DNA of 64,000 nucleotides from Skeletonema tropicum (Eukaryota > Bacillariophyta > Thalassiosirophyceae > Thalassiosirales > Thalassiosiraceae): the NCBI GenBank assembly GCA_037178625.1, contig CM074146.1, positions 1,364,001 through 1,428,000 of the forward strand, in the 5' to 3' direction. Position 1 is the first letter of the stretch. Each line of letters opens with the position of its first letter. A program made the translations under genes and the position numbers. Below the pieces are notes generated by a model. The model saw only the letters and a program-made list of their open reading frames with translations, was not told the DNA's origin and searched no databases. This document shows positions 44,016 to 55,952 of the stretch, one piece after another.

Positions 44016-45170
44016 TACTAAGTACCTGCAATCAAACAAAGGCTCAACCTAAATTCAAATACCCAACGTCTTTGATCTGGTATTCACTTTAAAGTTCAAG
44101 AAGTGGATTCTGCCAGCCAGTTCATCTAAGTACTTACATAAGTACATCTGCTACAGCTAGATTCGCGAATTTTCACATTTCAACAAAATGAACAGAATAT
44201 CCACCAACATCGTCATAATCATCAATAATGATATCAACAATGTAATAAACACAGTTCGGCCTCCCTGCGATCGACCTCACAAAATGGTCCGTCAAAATGA
44301 TGGATTGGTACGATTGATTGTGGACATAGACACTGCTCGGGCAAAGTCCTCGTACAAGACACTCTCTTTAATGCAGTGTGATCAAGGATTGGTTGGCACG
44401 GTGTGTGGTCAGTTAATGGATTGTTGCTGCTGCGAATGTCCTTGTTGGCGCGGTATCGTCAATGATTTGTTGGTACGGTGAGATCAGTGATGAATTGGCA
44501 CAGTGTGGAGTGTGGAGTAATGATTGTTGGCACGATCACTGATGGATTGGTACATGCGCAGGTCAATGATGGGTTGGTACTTACGGTGTGGGGTTAGGGC
44601 ACGTTGTGGACACTGGAATGAAGCGAGCCTGGGAATTAAATCGTACAATACCTCGCCGCGGTACGGTTTATCAAATTTTACTCACAAAACACTAACAACA
44701 TGAAAAAAGTCATAAATTTGGCCATGATACTCGACGAAAATACATATAGCACAAGTAACATAGAATCCCAAACAGTATGTATACATTATATGATGCAGAA
44801 GAGACTATAATTCGTCGAGATGGAGCACCTATCGACGAATTTGGGACCAATAACAGCTATTTCGATCTAGAATGACGCATGTCTACGGCATATCTACATA
44901 AATAAATCCAACGGCATATCTGCATGCGATGCCTGTGCTGCTCGCTGCTGCTATGCGAGTATACCACATACAACGTTGACCAGTGGTTCTATCGAAAGCT
45001 ACTTGTCTATACTATCATATTATGGTCAATTATTTGGGATAGGCGTTGACATGGAGGCTCAGAACCATGATATTAGGGTGTTGAATGCGTCTTTTTTGTG
45101 TTTTGTTAGTGATTGTGTGGAGATTTCTTGGTGGTACGATTTATTTCCGGTATTGATTTATGGTGATAAC

Positions 45171-45410
45171 GAGACCACTTCCAGAAAACGAGACCAGTGA
45201 TCGAGTCTTGTTTTGATAAAACGAGACAAGTCCATCAACAGGTGAAAACGAGACTAGTGCACGTGTAAATACGTGCTTTTCGTAGGTTTGTTTGTAGGAG
45301 AAACGAGATCTCTTCTTGATAACGAGACCACTTTTCAATAACGAGACTAGTGTCTCGAGGTGGCCTTGGTAACGAGACCAGGCAAAAAGTCAAAACGAGA
45401 CCAGTCTCGT
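45171..45410 (+). repeat. irregular array of AACGAGACCA motifs
   Basis: About nine copies of AACGAGAC(C/T)A(C/G)T or close variants, at uneven spacing of about 12-45 bases, ending with ACGAGACCAGTCTCGTT, which is itself a palindrome. The array stops one base before the MITE at 45411. Confidence 0.75.
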
Positions 45411-45412
45411 TA

Positions 45413-45624
45413 CAGTGAGGTCGCGATTGTTGCATGGTACCCAACAGGGCCAGCTTATCATGCAGCAACTGCGCCCTGTCTCCAACCATGCAACTTTGAA
45501 AGGTACAAGTACGCAGTATTACTAGTAAATAACGGACGACGGACAGAACCATGACAGCCTTCCGAGTAATGCAGCAACTGCGACCATGCAACTCAGAAAC
45601 CATGCAACAATCGCGACCTCACTG
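45413..45624. mobile_element. 212-bp MITE with TA target duplication (Tc1/mariner type)
   Basis: Perfect 25-bp terminal inverted repeats (45413-45437 and 45600-45624) that start CAGTGAGGTCGCGATTGTTG, flanked by TA on both sides (45411-45412 and 45625-45626). The TA duplication and a CAGTG start are typical of Tc1/mariner MITEs. The inside repeats GCAGCAACTGCG twice and has no coding capacity. Confidence 0.85.
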
Positions 45625-45841
45625 TATCACCATAAATCAGGGTACGGCAAGAAAAGCATCTGTGAGTGATTTTTTGATGCGACAGATAGAGAAGATGTTC
45701 GTCGTCTTAGCGGCCAGAACACTTTTGTTGCTTCAAAGTGGGTTATCCTCTAATTGTGGGAAATAATCTTATGCCTCCACACAACACACAACACTACTTA
45801 TGTATCTTCGACTTTTAACAACCAAGTAACTACGTAAGACC

Positions 45842-48800
45842 ATGAACCAACCTCCCAACAACGCTGCTAGTAGTAGCACCACTACCAACAACATGGTTCA
45901 ACTGTGCGCCTCCTGTGACAGATGCCGCTCCCGCAAAACGAAATGCGATGGCGCCCGACCGTGTCTCAATTGCAAGAATCGATATTTGAGGGTGCACAAG
46001 TTGACGGCGGAGGAATTGAGGTGTGTGTGTGTGTGTGTGTTTTATAATAGAAAGAATTCTGTGCGGATGTTATTTTTTTAGTAGTAGTATCATTGCTGTG
46101 CTGTGCTGTGATCTGCCGTGCTGTGTGGTTGATTGGTGTGCAGTTGAAAATATTATTATCCGACGGTAGCTGCATGCGGCGGATGGAATGCACTTGTTGT
46201 TATTTTAAAAGATGTTGTGCGCTCGAGCGGATATTGAAGTATAGTATATATTACATTATTGCGAACTGTATTGTCGAGGAGGCGAGAGGGCGCAGTCAGT
46301 AGGATCATTCTATTGCTATGATATCGGTCGAGCTACGGCGGGGAAAAGAAGTGATGGATCGAGCGACACTCTCTACGATCAATATTTGGAAGAGCTGATT
46401 TTTTTGCGGCCACATCATGATACTATTATTATGCACAGCCACGGCCAAGCCAAGCACGTCGTGTGTTCCTATCTTACTATTGAATTCACTCACCTTTTCA
46501 ATATAATATTTACATCGCCGTCTATATAACTAACCACTCACGAAATAAATTCTCATCTCACTCACTCACACACACACACACAATACTATACACAGCAAAA
46601 ATATGGACAGCATGGACCTTAGTGAATTCGACTGCATCTACTCTCCCGCCAAACGTCGTGGTCCCGTGCCTGGTAAAAGTAGCGCCGCCAGTGGTGGTGG
46701 TCTTCATAATCGATCTTCTTCTTCTTCTGCCAATCATCATCAGCAGCGGCAGTCTCAGCAGCAAACGAATGTTGTGGAGTACAGTAGTAGTACTTCGAAC
46801 AATCATCATCATCACAATCATCATCATCATGCGAATAATGCTGCTGCTAACAATAATACTACGGCTGCTGGAGATGTACTGATCCATTCGGGATTTGATT
46901 CCATGAGTCTTCAATCTTCTTCTCAGGGAGTGGGAGTGGGAGGATTTTCTAGCAACAACAGCAGTGGTAACATCATCAATATCGGTAATGGTGTCAACAA
47001 CAATAACAACAGCAGTGGCAGTGGTGGTGGTGGTGGAGTGGATTTACATGCGTTGCTTGGTCTTTTGAATGCTCCTCAGCAACAGCAACTCATTTCGAAT
47101 GCAGGAGGAGGTGGCAGCAGTAACAACAACGGCAGTGCTATCAACAATAACAACATGAGCAATAGCGGTGGTGGTGGTGGTGGTGGTGATGCTGGAGCAA
47201 CTGATCAAATGAAACAAATGTTATTATTGCAACAACAACTCATGTTACAGCAACAGCAGATACAACAACAACAACTGGCACAGCAGTTGGCTGCTACTAC
47301 TACTACTGTGGGACAATTTGGTGGTGGTGGGGGAGGATTGAATGCTGCTTTCGGACTTGGTGGTGGTTCTTCTGGACTTGGTGGTGGTACTGGTTCTAGC
47401 AATAGTAGTTTAAGTGGTAGTGGGGGGGGAGTGGTGAATAATAGTTCGTTGCAATTGTTGCAGCAATATCAGAATAGTCAGCAGCAACAGCAACCTCAGC
47501 AGCAACATCAACAGCAGCAGACGATGCCGATTCCTTTGCAACAATTTCAGCAGCAGACGAATTTGAATCAGATTCAACAGCAGCAACAGGTGGTGAATAC
47601 TAATCAGTTGAATCCCATGGTTATATTGAGTGGTCAACATCAAATTCAGCAGCAGCAACAACAACAGCAGCAACGAGGGTCATTTTATGACGAGTCCACC
47701 CCCACCACCAACAACAACATCACTTACGATGACATCATGACTCGTTCCACCAAACGTACTGCCACAACCCCACCTCAATCCACCGCCACAACAACATCCA
47801 CAATTGTATCGACCCATCTCCCCCTCCTCAACCCCCAAAATCCATCCGGCACACTCCTCCGTCAATACTTTGAATTGTCTACCAACAACGTACTTAATTT
47901 ACCACCTATTCCTACCAATGAAGAATATTGTGCCATGATCATCGCCCAACAACAACAGCAGCAGCAGCAGCAGCAGGGGGGGATGTACAATACAATTGTG
48001 AGTAGTAATTTGACCCCGGAGAATTTACCTTCGTATGATCAATCGGCGTTAAATGCAGCGAGGTTTAGTCAGTTGGCATTGGGGGCGTTGAGTATTGATC
48101 AGGTGGGGTTGGCGTTGGAGTTGAGTAATGCTTGTGTGATGTGTTTGAAGAATTGTGTGGAAGAGTGAGTACATATATACCTTTTTGTTGTTTTATGTTC
48201 GTGTTGGTGTGTTGAATTGTTTGTTTTGGAGTGTGTGTGTGTGTGTGTATGATTGTGATTATGTTCTAACCCATCGATCCATCTCAATTGTTGTAATTAA
48301 TATCATCTCTCCAACACCACCAAAATATAAAAAAAAAATAGACCAAGTCACAAAGCCTGCCTCTCCGCCGTAGCCCGCGCCTACCTCCTCCACGGCATCC
48401 TCCGCAGCCTTCGCGGTGACTTTGTCCGATACTTCAAATACCGTCGTGTTTGCATGACTCAAATCTCCTCCATGCTGGACGATTGGCACCAACAAGAGGA
48501 TGCTACCGTCGATGCATTACTGGCCGCAATTTCCTTCCATGATGCATGGGCGTACATGATGTACAATGCGGTGGAGGATGAGTTGCCCGATATTGATACT
48601 GTGTTGCCGAGGGTTAATTGTAATCATAAAGGTTGTGGTAATGGAGGGAATGGTGCATCCTCGGCAGCAGGAGGGGGGTCGGGATGTCGATTGCAGGTTG
48701 TGACGGATCCAATGAATCAAATGTGGATGCAGGGGGAACCACGAATCTTTCTCAAGAATGAAGCGAGGATAGTTGATCGATCATTGGATGCTATTTCGTG

Positions 48801-49725
48801 TGCGGTACGGTCGTGTTGTGATCAGGCCAATAAAGAATTTGCGCAAATGTCTCAGTCAATGGGAGGAGGTGGAGGAGGAGGAGGAGGGGGGGAAGGGGTA
48901 AGTGAGATGACTACTCCAACGTCTTTGGCGGTCATGGCAAGTGAAAATGAATTGTGTAGCCGTAACATGGTCTTATCGGCACAAGCATTGGTCAATCAGA
49001 ACAATGCGCAACAACGGGTGGCCAAGCCAGGTCTCATTATGATGATCACTGCAATGGATGCCTTTTTGGAAAATTCAGATCAAGATATGACCGGCGGTAG
49101 CGGCGGCGGCGGTGGTGGTGCAGAGGAGGGTGGCTTTAGTGAAACTCAAATTCGTAATTTGCTCTCGGCATGTGAAATGGCCATCAAGCACCCATTGTTG
49201 CTTCATTCTCCTGGTCCTGTGTACCACATGTTGAGCAATGCAGCTGTGTTGCTTTGTCATTTATTGAATGGATTGAATGCCAAGTGCAGTCTCAGAGATT
49301 CTAGTACCGACAGCAATATTAATGGAGAAGCGGGGGGCAACAACATGGAGAGTGAACTGTTTCACAATACACTCGATACCTTCATGTCCATTCGGAAACT
49401 GCTGAATATGCATCGGCAAAATCTTCCAGTGCGACTACGCTGTCATGCCATCCCACGTCCCAACATTGGCCCCTCAAAGAAGACAGATCCCGAGACTCCT
49501 TTTATTGACCTGGGTGAAACATTAATGTGCAGTTGTCGAGGGTGTCAGGGCTTCGTTCTAATGGGATGCTCTCCATGTGTAGCAGCAGAAAGGTCACTAC
49601 GATCCGCCAAAGTTCAAGCGAATGAATTGGAGGATGATGAGTTCAAGATTGATATTGATGATTTGGGGGACTTTAATCTGGACGATACCCTGTTTAGCAT
49701 TCTATCTCGAGTTGCGAATAAGTAA
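45842..49725 (+). CDS. Zn2Cys6-type transcription factor with Gln/Asn/Gly-rich regions (1043 aa)
   Basis: Exons 45842-46020, 46596-48164 and 48342-49725. The first intron starts GAG|GTGTGTG with a long (GT)n and ends TACACAG; the second is GAAGA|GTGAGT to AAATAG. Both are phase 2, and both joins restore a sensible reading. The DNA-binding cluster is C25-x2-C28-x6-C35-x5-C41-x2-C44, with the sixth Cys at C73 in FDCIYSPAKRRGPVPG, where Gal4-type proteins have CRYSPK. The 28-residue gap before the sixth Cys is longer than in fungi. Residues of about 90-480 are low complexity (Q, N, G, S, H runs). Exon 3 is helical (ACLSAVARAYLLHGILRSLR), with Cys pairs near the end (CSCRGCQGF). Zn2Cys6 regulators are known from diatoms; target genes are unknown. 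Nuclear location inferred. Confidence 0.82.
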
Positions 49726-50221
49726 CTTTGCTCCAGGGGGGAGGATGGATGGCTACATGATATCCAATATGAATATGTTGTGTGTAATTACGAATAACTT
49801 CATGAATAATAATTGCTTTTTGAGTCTTTGTGATTGATAATCAATGGACTCTCCGAAGGAGGGGATGAGTGACATACTTAGTTTACCATGCACGCAAAGA
49901 TACTACTTTCAACCCGAATTGTTTAGGTTCAATAAATCTCACGCTTCCATCTCTTCGATGTCTCATTGGAGGTCTAGAGAAGCATGCTCATTGGTTTGGA
50001 ATAAAAAGTCACAGTTCTGTACAAATTCTGATCCAAATAGAGAAAGGACCTATCATGCCTCTTGCACACTCCATTTTTCTGAAACTTATTTGTGCATCCT
50101 TCGTAGCTACATCACTACTTGTGGTTGTGGTTAGCCCCGTGTTTAAAGCACACACCTCCTTCCCGAGCTTGATTTGCGCATCCTTCTTTGCTGCATCGTT
50201 TGCCCCGAGTTTAATGCAGAC

Positions 50222-51094
50222 TCATCCTTTGATGGCATTATTGTACAGCCTTCGCTGCTGCGGCGTTTGTCTTTGCCCCGTGCTTAATGCATACTCCTCC
50301 TGTTCTTGCAATAATTCTGTATCCTTCGCTGCTGCAAAGCTTTCTATGCCTGACGCACACTCCTGCCTTCCGTCTCCCCCAATTTTGACTTGTTTTGTAA
50401 ATCCTTCGCTTTTGCAAGTCTCTTTCTGTGGCTGGTGCCTGTAACACACTTCTCCTTTCCTGGCTAGTCTTGTGCATCCTTCTAAGCTGCATAGGTTTAC
50501 CTTTGCCCCATGCTTCACGCACAGTCCTCCCTGGATCACTTTATTAGTGCAACCTTCGCTACTGCACAGTTTGACCTTTGCTCCGTGCCGAATGCACACT
50601 CCTCCATTCTGGGCTTTTTTTGTACATCCTTCATTATTGCATCGCTTGAGCTTGGCCCCGTGCCTTCTGCATACTCCTCCTTTGACAACCTTATTTGTGC
50701 ATCCTTCATTGCTGCATAGTTTGACCTTAGCCCCATGCCTACAGCACACTCCTCCGTTGACTGCCTGATTTGTACACCCTTCAGCAGTGCAAATCTTTCT
50801 ACGCCTTCCGTCTTTACCTACTTTCGTTCGGATTTGATCTTCCTCGTCTATCGAAGACGGCCTCCTCCTCTTTGGTGATTGAAGACTTACTTCTGATGCG
50901 TTATCTTGATTCCGAACTTGTACCTTCTTTCGAGTTGACCTTCTCTGATGTGTTGAAGCAGTTAATGCCTTCTTCCTCTCAACTGCGGCGGCCGCCGCCT
51001 CAGCCTTTCTTCGCTGACTTTCTCTGTAGATCAAGACGCATATATCATCATCATCATCATCGCTTTCACTGCTTTTATTATTTGGTGGTGCCAT
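50222..51094 (-). CDS. zinc-knuckle repeat protein with decayed 3' end (290 aa)
   Basis: Starts MAPPNNKSSESDDDDDDIC at 51094 in the family context GAGCAAAGAAGATGG. It has the ICVLIYRESQRRKAEAAA signature, a basic linker (KRRRPSSIDEEDQIRTK, GKDGRRRK) and five good C-X4-C-X9-C-X2-H repeats. The sixth has Phe for the second Cys (KSEGFTKQ). After GGDGRQ the frame slips: the protein reads ECASGIESFAAAKD while the repeat sequence VCVRHRKLCSSEG continues in another frame. Further decayed units run on to about 49990. The last 50 residues are therefore probably not native. Nucleic-acid binding inferred. Confidence 0.72.
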   Translation of the reverse strand: MAPPNNKSSESDDDDDDICVLIYRESQRRKAEAAAAAVERKKALTASTHQRRSTRKKVQVRNQDNASEVSLQSPKRRRPSSIDEEDQIRTKVGKDGRRRKICTAEGCTNQAVNGGVCCRHGAKVKLCSNEGCTNKVVKGGVCRRHGAKLKRCNNEGCTKKAQNGGVCIRHGAKVKLCSSEGCTNKVIQGGLCVKHGAKVNLCSLEGCTRLARKGEVCYRHQPQKETCKSEGFTKQVKIGGDGRQECASGIESFAAAKDTELLQEQEEYALSTGQRQTPQQRRLYNNAIKG

Positions 51095-51705
51095 CTTCTT
51101 TGCTCGGCTCGTGCCGGCCCACTACAAAGTAGTACTTATGTAGGAGCTCAAAAGCCTCAAAGCTCAAAGCTCAAATGCATCCCTTACTTAGTCGTGGTTT
51201 TCAAGCCAATCTTTAACCGGTATTTACAAAATCTCACATGGACAGTTTCAGTACCTAGTGTAAAGTAATTCAATGTAAGATGCAAAGACATTTGGTATTT
51301 GAAGTTAAGTATGTTCATTTCAACTTCAACTTCAACTTTAACTTCAAATTCAACTTCGACTGCATTTGCATCCGGATACTTTTGGATATGTATCGTATGG
51401 ATAGTGCTGCTCAAGAATGAACCACTTCCTTTCATTGAACGAACTATCTCACGGTTCAAGGGGAAATAATATGAGAAATGAAATCATCGAGATTAGACTT
51501 ATTGTGCTACTCCTATTGATGGTATATACCTTGCCCTTTTCATGCCCTCACCCTTTCTTACTCTGAGTCTTAGGAAGGGACGAAAGACAAGGATGTCTAG
51601 TAGAGAAAAACAAACATCGGAAATGGTCAAGACGCTTTTATTATGTTATTCTAATTCATATCTCTTGCATCATTTCGGTCTTCTCTCTTCTACACAATAG
51701 ATAGT
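51095..51705. other. intergenic
   Basis: 5' flank of the zinc-knuckle gene and 3' flank of the next gene. 51320-51360 is a run of CAACTT-like hexamers (tcaacttcaacttcaacttt). 51390-51515 is the third copy (minus orientation) of the repeat at 42300. Confidence 0.55.
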
Positions 51706-54700
51706 CTACTCCAAATAATATTTCGATCCGCTCTGGCTAACTACTACAGTGCCACTCTGGACTCGACCCTTGACAGGCGACGTAGTAATCATTTCACCTG
51801 CCTTGAAGGATGTGCTGGAGTATACCCTGCCTTGAATCTCGTTGTTTGCATTTGCTTTCCATCCTTTCAGCACAGGGACGCCCGTCGGCACTTTCTTTGC
51901 GACGGCTTTCTTGTTCCTGGTAGTGGTAGAATCTGCCCCTGCCTTCTTGCTGCTACTATCACGGACAGGACTACTATCACTGCTTCCAAAGAAGCCACTA
52001 AATGCGCTATTGGAATTCAATGCCACCTTCTTTGCTTCCCCGTCCTTTGGAATCATCTTCTGAGGCTTAGATTGTTTCTTAGATTCAGCTCCAAACAAGC
52101 TAATGGTAGGTGATTTCTTCGCTGGAGCCTTTGCTTCAGAAGAATCATTCGATGCTGCTTCTTTACCACCTACGCCAAACAAGCGCAAGGTTGGCGATTT
52201 CTTTGCAGGTGCCTCTGCTGCGGAAGACTTCTTCGAATCTGCTTTGGAGTCAGGTGACACCCCAATGCTCAAGAGGGAAAGTGTTGGCGATCGTTGTGCT
52301 AGTGATGGCTTTACTACTGCCTTTTCTTTAGTTGATGACCTCTTTGCGACTGGTTTTCTCTTTGACGCAGCTTTGACCACATTAGACTTAGGAGCCCCTC
52401 CAACACCCATGATAGACATCGTTGGAGACCTTGACGAGGGAGTGGTAGGTGATGGCTTCTTTGCCCTCGTGGTGGAAGGAGATACCTTGGGAGCGCTCGA
52501 GAAAATGTTGAGTGTTGGCGAACGCTTCGGAGTTTGAGACATCGTTTTGGTGGAGCGTTTAGCGGAGGGCGATTTGCTCTTCTTAGTCGATGTGTTGAAC
52601 AGGTTAAGAGTAGGCGAGCGCTTGGGTAACGGTGTTTTCTTTGGTGGAGTTTGTTTCCCCTTCAAGCCAGCTCTTGATGCTGATAGAGAGGTCAAGAGAG
52701 GAAACCGTGTGCTTGAGTCATCAATTGAATCTTTGACGTCATCCTTCTTTTTCGGTGATATTTTCTTCATATCCTGCTTCATCTTCTTCACTTCCTCTTC
52801 ACGCTGAATACGTTCCTTCTCCTTCGCCTCTTTTGCCTCGAGCAACGTCTTCTTTGCTTCTTCGATTAGCTCCAGTCTGCGTTGCTCCTCCTCCAACTTT
52901 GCCTCGAGCGCCTTCTTCTTCTCCTCTTCGACTTCTACCTTCAGAGCCATCGCACGCTCCATTGCTTCTGCTGCCTCGATACGTGCTTCACTAGCTTTCT
53001 CACGGAGTTCTTGCGCTTTGATTACTGAAACACTTTCCGAATTGGTGGAGGAAGCGATAATTTGTGCATCAGTAATATCGTTTGTGCCAGAGGATGTCTC
53101 GGTAACTGCTGCGTCAATCGGAGTTATTTCTTTTGCCTCATACGCCGTCGTTTCGGGCTGCGCATTATTTGGCGGAACAGGTTTGATTAGTTGTGGTGAT
53201 TTCTTAACAACAGGAGCTGCAAAGTAAGGTTTGGCACGAGAACTTGATGACGGAGCGACTGTCGATGGCAGGCCATTCTTATCATAAGGTGACAACCTCT
53301 TCACAATTTTACCATCTCTCGTTTTGTATGAGTCTGCTCCTGATGACAAACCGACTCTACTAAACAAGCTCTTTGTAGCACGAGCGAAGAAGCTACTCAA
53401 AGGACGTGTGATCAAAGCAGTGTGCGGGGTTCCAGTAGCATACAAGAGTCCATTCACACCGCCTAGCCCACCACTGTTACCTAGGAGTGGATCAAGTACA
53501 GCTGCTGCCGTTATGCGAGTACAGTATCCATCGTCGTCAAACGAGAAGGACTATCAAAAATATACACGCAGGAGAACAGAAGTTGATGAGTTGATGGTAC
53601 AGACATATCAAGGCGAGTAAATTAATTTTGATGAGCTTACCATTGCTTCAGGAGCCGATTCATAAGCAGCAACAGGAAACTTGGGGTAGACGCTCCCAAT
53701 CGATCCAGTCCGAGTTCCCTTTGAACGCTGATCCACCCAAATCCGATATGGATTGTAGGGGTCGACTCGATAGTGCATAATTCCATAATCCATATCTCTC
53801 ACAGCATCAAGTACATTATACGCAGAGAATTTCTCCAAATATCTTCGCTTATTGAGCGGACCGATTGATGGTTCAAGATAGCTAAACTCACTTGACAGCA
53901 ACTCCGGTTTATCAAGGCCAAAGTTGGCTTCTACCACGTCCTTGGCAAGTTGGATCATGACAGTGTCTGGAAATGGGGGCAAATGGGTCGTTTTTTCTCC
54001 ATAATGCTCATCAAAATAGGTCAACTGACTGGTAAATAATTTACGACCAAGTACAACGAGTGGAGGTTGACTAAGAAATTCATTGGGTTCCTCCCCTGCT
54101 ATAATGGCGGCTCCTGCCACACCGGAATAGCCTTGTGTGTTGCCAATTTGCCTGTCCATGACCTTGGCAACGCAGCGGTAGTAGGAGAGTCAAAGAAAAT
54201 TAGCACATACATGAAAAGAAGCAATAAACACAGACGACCGACTTCCTCACACTCTAATCATCATGTCACACACACTTATATACTTACCATATCAGTGACC
54301 AATTTGATAATCTTCCCCTTCTGAGGACCATCCGCAGCAAACGTAATACTAACACTCGTCGGAGGACAATTCATAATCTTCCCATTCGGTTCCATCACCT
54401 TCGTCCTAAGCTTCAATGAACTACCACTAAAAGTACCTCTAACCAACGTAGTAAACCTCACTGTAACTTCGTTTCCATCATCATGGCCATCATTATCATC
54501 ATCATTATCATGACTGCTCTCACCATCATCATCATGATGATGATGATGATAATACTCCTTCTCCTCATTCACAAACACACGAAAATCATGTGCCCTATAC
54601 TCCAAATCTGGAAAACTACCCCGTAAATCAAAATACTGACCTGCTGTCAAATATTCGGCCTTGGTGAGGATTCCCGTCCGTCCATCGTTGATGTGGTTGC

Positions 54701-55394
54701 CGCTTACCCAGATAAAGTTTGTATCGCTTAGTAGTGAGGATGAGTGAGCGTTGTCCTATTAATATTGACAGCAGATTGAAAAAATATTAGTAAGTTCATA
54801 AAGCATGATAATTCATGACACACGTGAATTGCACACGTGGATACATCATAGAGATCTCACCTGAGCAGCAGCAGCAGCAACTGTCTGGATTCCAAAATCA
54901 GTAGCAATAAACGATTTTACAATGGCAATCAGTGCCTTTGGATTCGACGGATCAAATACTAGCGGAGGCGGCGTTGGAATCAACTTCGGTTTGGGCGGCT
55001 GCGGTCTCTCTTCTGTACTTGTAGTAGTAGCTGCTGTCATCAACTTGTTGCCTTCGCTACCTTCGCTGTTGTTGATGGCCTTTAATTCTTCAGCCCTCGC
55101 TGTCGCTACTGAAGGCTCATCATTGAAGTCACTGGCGATGAAATAGTCAGAGGAGGATGAGGATGATGCAGCCTTCTCTTCGTCTTCTTTCGTTTGCAGA
55201 GCAGCTTCTTTGAGATCCGAGAGGAGTGCATTATTGGGTTGCTCGGCGTGCAGCTGCTGGTGCTGGAGCCGTGGGGAGGATGAGAACTGTTGCCGAGGAG
55301 GAGCGTTTGCGATGCTGATGGGTGAAAATGCTTCAATGTAGCCGCAATTATTGCGGGCTGCAAGAGAGGCCGAAAGGATGATCAACGCCCTCAT
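51706..55394 (-). CDS. probably plastid-targeted double SnoaL/NTF2-like protein with Lys/Ser-rich coiled-coil tail (1122 aa)
   Basis: Four exons, 55394-54861, 54755-54288, 54162-53641 and 53550-51706, all phase 0 with GT-AG borders. The exon 4 acceptor (TTTTGATAG|TCC) is the only one that keeps the frame and gives AMSFSFDDDGYCTRI. The N-terminus MRALIILSASLAARNNCG followed by IEAFSPIS resembles a diatom bipartite plastid signal with the Phe after the cleavage site. Two NTF2-like alpha+beta units follow (about 150-300 with FPDLEYRAHDFRVF; about 335-560 with RDMDYGIMHYRVDPYNP and GVNGLLYATGTP). About 683-785 is a long coiled coil (EARIEAAEAMERAMALKVE); about 815-1020 carries at least six (K/R)SPTL.LF or SPTLSLL repeats. 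It ends SGTVVVSQSGSKYYLE. The fold assignment is from pattern memory. Substrate and role are unknown. Confidence 0.72.
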
Positions 55395-55479
55395 TGTCGT
55401 TGTCGTCGTCGTCGTCGTCGTTGTGTCGTTCTCGATCTACCGACTGTTGCTGTTGCTCTCTTGTGATGAACTATGTACT

Positions 55480-55620
55480 TGACTCATGTACATCATGGTC
55501 AAGAACAAACCACTTTTTTTCTTCGGCAGCAAAATCCTACCGCCGTATCCTTGCCCGCCAAAATTAAGATAGGTGTCCTTCATCATCTTCTCTAGGAACA
55601 AGGTATCTAAAACATCATGA
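55480..55620 (+). repeat. dispersed repeat, copy 1
   Basis: Shares AGCAAAATCCTACCGCCGTA and CCTTGCCCGCCAAAA with 62225-62340, where it sits upstream of a zinc-knuckle gene. Here only a Harbinger relic follows. Confidence 0.7.
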
Positions 55621-55952
55621 TCAGGCCGGGCGGTCCCCACCGTCCCCGAATACGAATACGAATCCGGCACATACTGAATTCCTACGTACCATTTGACTCG
55701 ACTTCAAAATGTTCGGATTCGGGCTCCGAATCCAACCCCCCTAATTCGGTGTACTAAAGGGGCTATCTGGAAGCTCCTGTATGCAGTGTTCACATCAAAA
55801 TCCACCAAAATTCAAATCGGCAAAATTGATTTGGAAGGGTTTTGAATCTCCGCTCGCGCCCAACCATGCTCTATTTCACCTCACAATAACACCAATGCCA
55901 ACAGTCACCGCCTCTGTGCTGCTATTAACATCCTTCTTTGCCGCTGACAACC

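Larger units (their letters stand above)
43660..45841. other. intergenic with decayed repeats
   Basis: 43660-43800 is the decayed tail of the zinc-knuckle gene; 43845-44015 is a flank repeat. At 44270-44600 a loose repeat built on GATTGGTACGGTG and GATCA.TGAT recurs every 30-40 bases. The array at 45171-45410 and the MITE at 45413 follow. No gene recognised. Confidence 0.5.

Noticed and set aside
46558..46914. 118-aa minus-strand ORF opposite the transcription factor
   Set aside because: Shadow of the His/Asn-rich low-complexity coding sequence.
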